Assembly (NCBI RefSeq): GCF_001612905.1
Contig: NZ_BDBI01000001.1
Coordinates: 1 to 64,000, forward strand
Direction: 5' to 3'
DNA from: Nocardia ignorata NBRC 108230
GTDB taxonomy: Bacteria; Actinomycetota; Actinomycetes; Mycobacteriales; Mycobacteriaceae
DNA: 64,000 bases
This document shows, one piece after another, positions 8,658 through 16,565 of this stretch (position 1 is its first letter; each line of letters begins with the position of its first letter). The translations under genes and the position numbers were made by a program. The notes under the pieces are model-generated. The model had not been told where the DNA came from, searched no databases, and saw only the letters and a program-made list of their open reading frames with translations.

Positions 8658-9335
8658 GTGAGCACCGGGGCGCCGTTGCAGGGCATCGTCGGGTGCGGTG
8701 GTTACGGCGGCCTCGGCAACGGCGCGCTGGCAGGCGCTCTCGGGGAGGCCGGCGCGGGCGGTCTGCTCAGCGGCAACGACGTCACCGATTTCGCCGACTT
8801 CACCGACATCTCCACCAACGGCATCGGTGCCGCGATCGACGAGATCTCGGTCCTCAACGACGTGGTCGACGGCGGCGTGGCCGGTGTGGCCGGGGGTGTC
8901 CTGAACTGCGAGGGCGGTCTGCCCGACGGCGGCCTCCCGGGCGATGTGCCCACCGAGGTAGACGGCACAGGCGAACAGTTCGACACCCTCACCGGCGCGG
9001 CGACGGGCGGCCTGTCCGGCACCACCGAGGCGGCGACAGGCCGACGATGGTGGCCTCCTCTGAGGATCGTCATGACGACTCCGGCGAAGACGTCGGCCGC
9101 ACCGTCGGCAGCCACCCCGCCGCTGACGGCGCCGGTCCCGCGCGCCGAACTGGTGCTCACCGCGCCGGGCGCGAGCGACATCCGCGTGGAGGTGCCGTTC
9201 GACGAGATCGGTTCCCTCGACGCCCGCTACGCCGACGGCATGCTCGAGCTCACCTCGGCGCCCGGCAGGCAGCGTTCGTATTCGGCGCCGTCACCCGGTG
9301 TGCGGCCGGTGCCCGCCGAGGACGGACGCCGGTGA
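8658..9335 (+). pseudogene. Gly-rich IniB-like / IniA fragment, probable decayed ini remnant
   Basis: Open frame of 225 codons from GTG 8658. The first 125 residues are Gly/Ala/Asp-rich, like an IniB tail. The C-terminal part, from PVPRAELVL to ADG, aligns without gaps over about 38 residues (roughly 17 identities) to the intact IniA-like protein encoded at 14407-16200, in the stretch between its G1 and G3 motifs. There is no P-loop, no DTPG and no other GTPase part, so it cannot be a working dynamin. The simplest reading is an iniB-iniA pair collapsed by internal deletion, lying immediately before intact iniC as in the mycobacterial iniB-iniA-iniC order. A small expressed Gly-rich protein cannot be excluded. 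Confidence 0.5.
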
Positions 9336-9421
9336 ACGCCGTGTTCGCTCCGGCGCGCGAGGGTGTGTTTAAGTGAAGGAATGATGCTCGCCGCGTGGGT
9401 CGAAGCGGAGGCCGCGCGCCG

Positions 9422-10963
9422 ATGAGACACTATCGGCCCGAATCCCCGCTTCCCGGCGGCGCACCCACCGCACCCACGACCGGCGAGGCGCACCGGCTCG
9501 TCGAGGCCGCCGCGCGGGAACTGCGCGACCCCGCCGCCCGGCGGTTGATCGACGAATGCGCCGAGCGGTTGCGTCAGCCGTTGCGGGTCGCGCTGGCCGG
9601 TTCGATCAAGGCGGGCAAGTCGACGCTGCTCAACGCCCTGGTCGGGCAGAGCATCGCCCCCACCGACGCCACCGAATGCACCCGCGTGGTCACCTGGTAC
9701 CGCAGCGGAACCACCCCAACGGTGACGGCGTTCGCGGCCGACGGCGCGTCGGCGAACGTGGCGGTCCGCCGAGGGGCCGGGGCGCACGGTCTCACCTTCG
9801 AGCTGTCGGGTCTGCGCTGGCAGCCGGCCGGTACGTACGCCGTCGACCACCTGGAAGTGCGCTGGCCGACGGCCGAGTTGTCACGCACCACCATCATCGA
9901 CACGCCGGGCACGTCGTCGCTGTCGCACGACGTGTCCGAGCGAACCATGCGCCTGCTCACCCCCGCCGATGTCGAACCCGACGCCCTGCGCATCCCCGGC
10001 GCCGACGCCGTGGTCTACCTGCTGCGCCGCCTCGACGCCACCGACGTCCATTTCCTCGAGCAGATCGGCTCCGGCGGTCCGGCCGGTCCGCTCGGTGTGG
10101 TCGGTGTGGTGTCGCGGGCCGACGAGATCAGTGCGGGCCACATCAATGCCCTCAATTCGGCGCGCGATGTGGCCGCCAGATTCGCCACCGAGCTGGAACG
10201 CACCGGGTTGTGCCAGGCGGTGATCCCCGTGGCGGGACTGCTCGCTTTCGCCGCCGCCACCCTCACCCAGCCCGAGTTCGCCGCGTTCGCCGCCCTGGCC
10301 GGGTTGCCTGCCGACACCCTCGAACTGGCCCTGCTCTCGGCCGACCGGTTCTCGCGCCCCGATATCGACCTCCCGGTATCGCCGCTGGTCCGCGCCCAAT
10401 TGCTGGACCGGTTCGGCATGTTCGGTGTGCGGATGGCGACCGAACTCGTGCGCACCGGCGTGCGCGACGCGGCGTCGCTGTCGGCCGAGCTCAGTGCCCG
10501 CAGCGGCATCGATGAACTGCGCCGGGTCCTCGACGTGCAGTTCGGTCAGCGCGCGGAGCAGCTCAAAGCCCATTCCGCGCTCACCACCCTCGACCGGGTG
10601 ATCACCGCCCACCCCGGCACCCCCGCCGACGAACTGCTGCCGCGCGTGCGCACCCTGCTCGCCGACGTGCACGGTTTCGCCGAGTTGCGACTGCTCGGCC
10701 GGTTGCGCGCCGACGAGTTGCCACTGCCACCCGACGACCTCGCCGAACTGTTCCGACTGGTCGGCGGCGCCGGCGTCGCCCCGCACGTGCGCCTGGGACT
10801 ACCCGCCGACACCGACCCCGCGACTGTGCGCTCCCATGCTCTCGACGCTGCGCGCAGGTGGCGGACCAGGTCCCGGCATCCGCTCATCGACAAGGCGACA
10901 GTCGAGGCGTGCCTGACCGCCGTGCGCAGTGTCGAGGGAGCACTCTCCCAGCTACCGCGCTGA
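9422..10963 (+). CDS. iniC: Dynamin-family GTPase, IniC-like
   Basis: 513-residue dynamin-like GTPase. G1 is AGSIKAGKSTLLNAL, a switch-I Thr is in ATECTRVVTWY, G3 is IIDTPGTSS and the G4 position reads VSRADEI rather than the usual T/NKxD. Helical stalk-like sequence follows. ATG 9422 was chosen because GGAGG lies about nine bases upstream; GTG 9395 is the alternative. A 14-codon reading frame (9381-9425) ends in TGA overlapping this ATG and might act in coupling. Mycobacterial IniA/IniC are induced by cell-wall inhibitors such as isoniazid, and IniA is a membrane-fission dynamin; a similar envelope-repair role is inferred. Here iniC precedes iniB and iniA, unlike the mycobacterial order. Confidence 0.8.
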   Translation: MRHYRPESPLPGGAPTAPTTGEAHRLVEAAARELRDPAARRLIDECAERLRQPLRVALAGSIKAGKSTLLNALVGQSIAPTDATECTRVVTWYRSGTTPTVTAFAADGASANVAVRRGAGAHGLTFELSGLRWQPAGTYAVDHLEVRWPTAELSRTTIIDTPGTSSLSHDVSERTMRLLTPADVEPDALRIPGADAVVYLLRRLDATDVHFLEQIGSGGPAGPLGVVGVVSRADEISAGHINALNSARDVAARFATELERTGLCQAVIPVAGLLAFAAATLTQPEFAAFAALAGLPADTLELALLSADRFSRPDIDLPVSPLVRAQLLDRFGMFGVRMATELVRTGVRDAASLSAELSARSGIDELRRVLDVQFGQRAEQLKAHSALTTLDRVITAHPGTPADELLPRVRTLLADVHGFAELRLLGRLRADELPLPPDDLAELFRLVGGAGVAPHVRLGLPADTDPATVRSHALDAARRWRTRSRHPLIDKATVEACLTAVRSVEGALSQLPR

Positions 10964-11029
10964 TTGCGTCTCCCAATTATTTCGCCGATCGATTGGCCTT
11001 GTCGCTGCTCGATACGGCATGATTTCGCC

Positions 11030-11347
11030 GTGAACACGACGATCGGCGATCCAGTCCGGATCCTGACGGACGCGCAATGGGCGCTGCTCGAATTGCTCCT
11101 GCCCAGCTCGGCGGGCCGTGCGGGCCGTGACTTCGCCAACAATCGTCCCGTGATCGAGGGGATGCTGTTCTGGCTGCGTACGGGCGTCGCGTGGCGTGAT
11201 CTGCCCGCCGAATTCGGTCCGTGGCAGACGGTCTGGAAACGGCAGCGCCGCTACCAGGCCGACGGCACATGGGATCATCTGCTCATTGCCTTGGCCGCCA
11301 TGGCCGACGACGGGGGCAACCTCGCCTGGGTGCGGCGCGATATTTAA
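11030..11347 (+). mobile_element. IS5-family transposase fragment (N-terminal part)
   Basis: 105 codons from GTG 11030. LTDAQWALLELLLPSS and the later GMLFWLRTGVAWRDLP are hallmarks of the N-terminal (DUF4096-type) half of IS5/IS1647-like transposases. The frame ends after LAWVRRDI, before the DDE catalytic domain, and no orfB or terminal inverted repeats are seen. It is therefore an insertion-sequence relic, wedged between iniC and iniB. An 11348-11514 spacer follows before iniB. Confidence 0.75.
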
Positions 11348-11358
11348 GAGACGCTGAT

Positions 11359-11374
11359 CTTTCGGCTCCGAAAG
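11359..11374. other. Perfect inverted repeat upstream of iniB
   Basis: CTTTCGG-CT-CCGAAAG is a perfect 7-bp inverted repeat in the 167-nt spacer between the transposase relic and iniB. It has no T-tract, so it is either an operator/hairpin in the iniB leader or the end trace of the insertion element. Nothing else stands out in the spacer. Confidence 0.3.
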
Positions 11375-11514
11375 GGTCACACTCTTCATCGGTAACGATT
11401 TCGCTGTGGAATCGGACTAGCTTTCCGAACACTCGCATGGCCAAGCGTGAAAAGCACCCACCGACAGACGAGTACGGATCCGGCGCAAGTCCCGATCTGG
11501 AGGAGCTGACCCGA

Positions 11515-14397
11515 ATGAACCCCACCGCGATCCTCGAGTTCATCCTGAACCTGCTGCGCGATCCCCAAGCCGCAGCAAACTATTGCGCCAACCCCGTCCA
11601 TGTCCTCTGCGAAGCGGACATCCCCGCCACCCCCGCCGAGATCGCGGCCGCCGCCCCCACCATCGCCGCCACCCTCTCCACCGACTGCACCTCCACCCTC
11701 ACCGCCCTCAACACCGCCGCCGCCTCGGTGACCACCGTCGCCACCTCGTCGGTAGCCGCCACCACCGCCGCAGCCGTCACCACGGCCGCCGACATCGAGA
11801 CCGGCCTGGAAACGACCGTCGACCTCGGCACCTCCGTGGGCACCGGCCTGACCGCTGTCGCTGATGTTTCCGCCGGTTTGGGCGCGTCTGTGGGTGCCGG
11901 GCTGGGTGCTGTCGCTGATGTCTCCGCTGGTTTGGGTGCGTCTGTGGGTGCCGGCCTGGATGCAGCCGCTGATGTGTCTGCTGGTTTGGGTGCGTCTTTG
12001 GGTGCTGCCGCTGAGGTTTCCGCCGGTCTCGGTGCGTCTGTGGGTGCCGGCCTGGGTGCTGCCGCTGATGTGTCCGCCGGTCTCGGTGCGACTCTGGGTA
12101 CCGGCCTGAGTGCCGCCACTGACGCAACCACAGGTATCGGCGCGACTCTGAACCCCACCCTCGATGCGGCAACCGACGTAGCAGCGGGCCTCACAACAGG
12201 TCTGGGCGTCGGCGTGAACACGGGCCTCACAGCTGCCACCGACATCGCCGCCGGCCTGGGCGGCACCATCAGCAGCACAACTGCTGATCTGGGTGCGACC
12301 ACTGACATCACCCTCGACGCGGTGACCACCGCAACTACCGGCCTCGGAACCACCCTCGAAGCCGCAACCGACGTAACCACCGACCTCACGGCCGGTCTCG
12401 GTGCAGGCGCGGATGCCGCCGTCGACCTGGGCGCGGACGTCACCGCAGGTCTCGGGACGACCACAGGTCTCCTCGCCGACGCATCGGCAAACATCCACTC
12501 TGCCGTCACCACGACCACCGACACCACCGCAGACCTCGGCCTCGAGCTGGCCACCGCCACGAATAGCGCGGTAGGCGAGAGCCTTTCGTTCGGACACGAG
12601 TCGGTGATCGGTGCCGCCACCGGTCTCGATTCCGCCCTCGAGTCGGTGGCCACCGCTGGTGCCGACCTCTCCGCAACGGCGGGAACCGACCTTGGAATCG
12701 GTGCCACCGTCACAGGTGCACTCGACGCCACCACGGGTGTCGCCGCCGGCCTCGGCACGACTGTGAGCGGCCTGACGACAGCAACAACCGAGACCGACCT
12801 CGCCGTCTCCGCAGCACTCGGCGCCACCAACGCTGCCGCCGTCCAGTCGGCAATGTCCGCCAGCACCGCCGCGACTACCGGCCTCGAAACCGGCCTCATG
12901 ACCGCAGGCTCGATCGGCACGAACGCTGCCGCCGACCTCACCGCCGGTGCTACGGCGGGCGTGGAATCCGCGGTTGGCGTCGATCTGACCTCTGGTCTTT
13001 CCGCCGTGGGTGCGCTGGGCGTGGAAACCTCGGCCGACCTCGCCGCGAACGCCGCTGCCGGCGTGGAGGCCGCTGCGGGCTTCGGCGCGACTTCGGGTCT
13101 CGCCGCCGGGGGTGTGCTGGATACTGTTGCCGATCTTGCCGCCAACTCCACGGCGGGCCTGAACTCCGCCGCCCTGTCCGGGGCGGGTTCGTTGGGCTCG
13201 GGTTTCGATGCCACTGCTTCCGGGTTGACCGAAGGCGTTGCGGGGCTGGGCACTTCCGTTGGTGGTGCGTTCGAGACGGGTCTCGAAACAGGGCTTTCGG
13301 GGACGGGTGGGGTCGGGATGCAGGTCGGTGCGGCCGCGAATGCCGGTGCTGCTGCGGCGACTTCGCTGACCGGTGCGGTCGCCTCGACCACGCAGATCGG
13401 CCTCACCGGCGCGGGCGCCGATCTCTCCGCCGGCCTCACGGGCGCCGCCGCGACAGCGGACCTCGGCACTCAAATCGCGGCAGGCCTGTCCACCGGTGCA
13501 GCCGCAACTCTCGGCGCTCCCTTCACCGCCGCCCCGGCCACCGGCCTCGAAACCGCCCTCAGTACAGCCTTCAACACCGATCTTCCCGCAGCCTCGACCG
13601 TCGACACCGCGGCCGAACTCGTGTCCACCTCGGCCTTCGATACCGCCCTGGTCGGCGCTGCGAACACCACCACCGCACTCCAGTCCACCCTCACCGGCGC
13701 AGTAGCGAACTCGACCGGCATCGCCACTGGCCTCGGCGGCATTGCCACCGCCGGGGCCCACGCTTCCGCGGACGCCGCCGCCAACGCAGCCGCGTCTGCC
13801 GAAGCCGCAGCCGGTTTCGCTACGAACGCGACAGCCGGCCTCGGCGCGAACGCGGCAGCCGACTTCGCCGCGAACGCGGCAGCAGGCGCAGCCGGTGCGA
13901 CTGGCACCGCCGCCGCACTGGACGCGGCAGCCACCGGTGCCGGAGCCACGGCGACAGGCGCGTTCGACGCGACCGCCGACGTAACAACCGCCACCGCAAC
14001 AGGGCTCGAACTCGGCCTCGGCACAACCCCCGACTGGTCCACCGAAACCGGCGTAGCCGCAGGCCTCGGTTCAACCATCCACTCCGAGCCGCAACTCGAT
14101 TCCACCTTCACGACATCCACCGGCTTGGAATCCACTCTCGGGGCGACCAGCGGCTTCGAAACCGTGGCATCAACCGCCTTCACCTCGGAGACCTCCATGA
14201 ACCTCACCGGCGAAGCCACCACCGAACCCACCTCGACCATCGATTTCACCTCGGCCGCCGATACCTGGTCGACGGTCGACGTGGACAGCGCCTTCGGCCC
14301 GGCTCTCGACGATTCCCCGCTCTCCGGCGGAACGGGCCTGCTCGACACCTCGTTCACCGCCCCGGAGACTCCGTTCGACACCCCTGAAGCCCTGTAG
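11515..14397 (+). CDS. iniB: IniB-like Ala/Gly/Thr-rich low-complexity protein
   Basis: 960 residues from ATG 11515, chosen for the GGAGGAG eight to nine bases upstream. The first 30 residues (AILEFILNLLRDPQAAANY) match the IniB N-terminal pattern, a short helix-rich domain ending around the conserved DPxAAxxY-type stretch. The rest is low complexity, dominated by Ala, Gly, Thr, Asp and Leu in amphipathic-looking units, with an 18-residue tandem repeat near residues 115-200; the last 60 residues are acidic and Ser/Thr-rich. No transmembrane segment or signal peptide is evident. It is 9 nt upstream of iniA and surely co-transcribed. Mycobacterial IniB is about half this length, and its function is unknown; a scaffold or membrane-associated partner for the dynamins is inferred. 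Confidence 0.75.
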   Translation: MNPTAILEFILNLLRDPQAAANYCANPVHVLCEADIPATPAEIAAAAPTIAATLSTDCTSTLTALNTAAASVTTVATSSVAATTAAAVTTAADIETGLETTVDLGTSVGTGLTAVADVSAGLGASVGAGLGAVADVSAGLGASVGAGLDAAADVSAGLGASLGAAAEVSAGLGASVGAGLGAAADVSAGLGATLGTGLSAATDATTGIGATLNPTLDAATDVAAGLTTGLGVGVNTGLTAATDIAAGLGGTISSTTADLGATTDITLDAVTTATTGLGTTLEAATDVTTDLTAGLGAGADAAVDLGADVTAGLGTTTGLLADASANIHSAVTTTTDTTADLGLELATATNSAVGESLSFGHESVIGAATGLDSALESVATAGADLSATAGTDLGIGATVTGALDATTGVAAGLGTTVSGLTTATTETDLAVSAALGATNAAAVQSAMSASTAATTGLETGLMTAGSIGTNAAADLTAGATAGVESAVGVDLTSGLSAVGALGVETSADLAANAAAGVEAAAGFGATSGLAAGGVLDTVADLAANSTAGLNSAALSGAGSLGSGFDATASGLTEGVAGLGTSVGGAFETGLETGLSGTGGVGMQVGAAANAGAAAATSLTGAVASTTQIGLTGAGADLSAGLTGAAATADLGTQIAAGLSTGAAATLGAPFTAAPATGLETALSTAFNTDLPAASTVDTAAELVSTSAFDTALVGAANTTTALQSTLTGAVANSTGIATGLGGIATAGAHASADAAANAAASAEAAAGFATNATAGLGANAAADFAANAAAGAAGATGTAAALDAAATGAGATATGAFDATADVTTATATGLELGLGTTPDWSTETGVAAGLGSTIHSEPQLDSTFTTSTGLESTLGATSGFETVASTAFTSETSMNLTGEATTEPTSTIDFTSAADTWSTVDVDSAFGPALDDSPLSGGTGLLDTSFTAPETPFDTPEAL
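11857..12114 (+). repeat. 54-nt tandem coding repeats in iniB
   Basis: Five consecutive units of the form (V/A)ADVSAGLGASVGAGLGA (18 codons) start at 11857, 11911, 11965, 12007 and 12061; the third is 12 nt shorter. A diverged sixth unit (ATDATTGIGATL...) follows. Codons in these units favour T endings (GGT, TCT, GCT, GAT), unlike the GGC/GCC/CTC-rich flanks, which points to recent copying. Confidence 0.8.
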
Positions 14398-14406
14398 TTC
14401 AGGCCG

Positions 14407-16200
14407 ATGGATTCGTTGCTGTCGGTTCTCGACAACACCGTCGCGGCGGCTCGTGCCGCGGGTCGTGACGACCTGGTCGCCCGCCTGGAAACGGCGGCGG
14501 TCCGGGTGCGCGACCCGCGGCGGCGGATCGTCGTCGCGGGCCAGCTCGATCAGGGTAAGAGCCGTTTCATCAACGCGCTGCTCAATGTCGAGATCTGTCC
14601 CGTGGGCGACGACGTCACCACCCGTTTCCCGATGCAGCTCGCGTACGCGCCGCAGCCGCGAGCTGAATTGGTGCTTGCTACAACCTCTTCCGAGGAGGAG
14701 CGGGTCGAGTTCCCGATCGAGCATCTCGCGTCGATCGACGAGCGGTCCGCGCAGGGCAAACAGATTCTTCGCATCGAGGTCCACCTCCCCGCCGACCTGC
14801 TCGCCGACGGCATAGTCCTCATCGACACCCCCGGCATCGGCGCCCGAACCACGGCGGGCACCGTCGGTGTCCTCGAGATGCTCCCCGCGGCCGACGCCGT
14901 CCTTGTGATCTCCGATGCCTCCACCGAACTCACCGCCCCGGAGCTCACCTTCCTGCGGCAAGCATCCGAATTGTGCTCGGCCACAGCGGTTCTGATGTCG
15001 AAAACCGATCTCTACCCGCACTGGCGCCAGGTCTTCGAAGCCGACCGGGAACACCTGCGCAGGGCGAACCTCGACGTCCCCCTGCTCCCGATCTCGGCTC
15101 TACTCCGCTCCCACGCCCTGCGCCTGCAAGACGCGCAGCTGGGCGCCGAGTCCGGTTACGGGCAGCTCTACCAATTCCTGCGCGAGCAGGTGGTCGCCCG
15201 CGACGAAGCCGCGACCCGCGCCGCCATCGCTCGTGAGATGTCCTCGGCCGCAGAGCATCTGGCACTGGCTCTGGGCAGCGAACTCGTCGCCCTACGCGAT
15301 CCGCAACAAGCCGCGGCCGCGGTCGGCGAGCTGCAATCGGCCAAAGCCCGTGCACAGCAACTGCATCGCCGCACCGCCGCCTGGCAGCAAACCCTCGCCG
15401 ACGGCATTACCGACCTGGCCGGTGACGTCGACCACGACCTGCGCGAACGCCTGCGCGAGATCGCCCGCACCGGCGAGGAGTGGATCGACGACCACGACCC
15501 CGGCCGCCACTGGGGAGCCATCACCGAATGGCTCATGGGCACAGTCGATTCAGCCCTGGGCGACAACTTGCTCTGGGCGCACACCAGAGCGGAAGCATTG
15601 GCCGACCAGGTGGCCGAACACTTCCTCGAGCTGGGCGCGGTAGACCTCCCCGCCGCCCTCGACCCCTCCGGCGCCACCCACCGCACCGGCACTCTGGGCG
15701 ACCTCGAACCCGATATCGGCGTCCTGTCGAAGGTCCTGGTCGGCATGCGCGGTTCCTACGGCGGTGTCCTGATGGTCGGTCTCGCAACGACTTTCGCGGG
15801 CCTGGCCCTGCTGAACCCGATCTCCCTCGGCGCGGGCGTGCTCGTGGGCGGCAAGGCGTACCGTGACGATAAGCAGGCCCGCCTCACCCGCCGCCGCACC
15901 GAGGCCAAGAACGCCGTCCGCCGCTTCCTCGACGACGTGGCCTTCCAGGCGGGCAAGGACTCCCGGGACCGCATCCACCGAATCCACCGCGCCCTACGCG
16001 ACCACTACGCGGGCATCGCCGAACGCAGCCTCCGCTCCATCGACGAATCCCTCACCGCCGCCCAGGAAGCAGCCTCTGTCCAGGCCAAACACCGCGCCGA
16101 ACGGACAGCCACCCTCGAACACCAGCTCACCGCCGTAGCCGCTCTGCGCAACCACGCCACCACCCTCACGGCCCCCACCCGCATCCCGCTGCCGAAGTAG
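14407..16200 (+). CDS. iniA: Dynamin-family GTPase, IniA-like
   Basis: 597-residue bacterial dynamin-like protein. G1 GQLDQGKSRFINALL (about residue 42), G2 region DDVTTRF, G3 LIDTPGIGA (about 140) and G4 MSKTDLY (about 197) are all intact. A long helical stalk follows, with a hydrophobic hairpin near residues 455-490 (VGLATTFAGLALL...ISLGAGVLVGG) that would insert in the membrane as the paddle does in IniA. It starts 9 nt after iniB. Mycobacterial IniA self-assembles and remodels membranes in a GTP-dependent way and contributes to tolerance of cell-wall drugs; the motif set supports the same activity. No gene follows on this strand until the MFS gene. Confidence 0.85.
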   Translation: MDSLLSVLDNTVAAARAAGRDDLVARLETAAVRVRDPRRRIVVAGQLDQGKSRFINALLNVEICPVGDDVTTRFPMQLAYAPQPRAELVLATTSSEEERVEFPIEHLASIDERSAQGKQILRIEVHLPADLLADGIVLIDTPGIGARTTAGTVGVLEMLPAADAVLVISDASTELTAPELTFLRQASELCSATAVLMSKTDLYPHWRQVFEADREHLRRANLDVPLLPISALLRSHALRLQDAQLGAESGYGQLYQFLREQVVARDEAATRAAIAREMSSAAEHLALALGSELVALRDPQQAAAAVGELQSAKARAQQLHRRTAAWQQTLADGITDLAGDVDHDLRERLREIARTGEEWIDDHDPGRHWGAITEWLMGTVDSALGDNLLWAHTRAEALADQVAEHFLELGAVDLPAALDPSGATHRTGTLGDLEPDIGVLSKVLVGMRGSYGGVLMVGLATTFAGLALLNPISLGAGVLVGGKAYRDDKQARLTRRRTEAKNAVRRFLDDVAFQAGKDSRDRIHRIHRALRDHYAGIAERSLRSIDESLTAAQEAASVQAKHRAERTATLEHQLTAVAALRNHATTLTAPTRIPLPK

Positions 16201-16208
16201 CCGCCGCG

Positions 16209-16565
16209 CTAGGTGGACGGCCCGTCCATCGTCGCGCGCAGTCGCGCGATCAGGGTCTCGAACTGCTCGAGCTGGTCGGCCGGGTATTCGGCCAGGATCG
16301 CGTCCTGCTCGGCATTGACCGTGTGGAAGAACTCGTCGGCGAGGCGGCGGGCCTGCGAGCTGCACCGCAATGTCACCACTCGCCGGTCGGTGTGTTCGCG
16401 GCTGCGGGTGACGTATCCCGCCTGCTCCAGCCGGTTGATCAGGGTAGTCATCGCCCCCGAGGTGAGCGTGATCCGCTTGCTTAGCAGCGCGGGGGACAGC
16501 GGTGTGCCTGCCGCCTCGGCGGCGGCGATCTCCATCAGGGCCGAAACCGAGACCCCACCGCTGCG
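16209..16565 (-). pseudogene. MarR-family regulator, N-terminus deleted
   Basis: The C-terminal part of a MarR repressor is clear: winged-helix sequence LSKRITLTSGAMTTLINRL, wing EHTDRRVVTLR and the following dimer helix to the stop at 16209. Upstream of about 16565 the frame runs into the antisense of the MFS gene's first membrane helix and stops looking like MarR; about 40-50 residues of the N-terminal dimerisation region are missing. No start codon with a ribosome-binding site lies at the junction. In relatives such marR genes are divergent from the transporter they control, so the regulator was probably lost by a deletion that removed the intergenic region. Confidence 0.6.

Noticed and set aside
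11386..13761. 791-codon minus-strand frame across iniB
   Set aside because: Antisense of the Ala/Gly codon run; composition is an artefact and there is no domain or ribosome-binding site.
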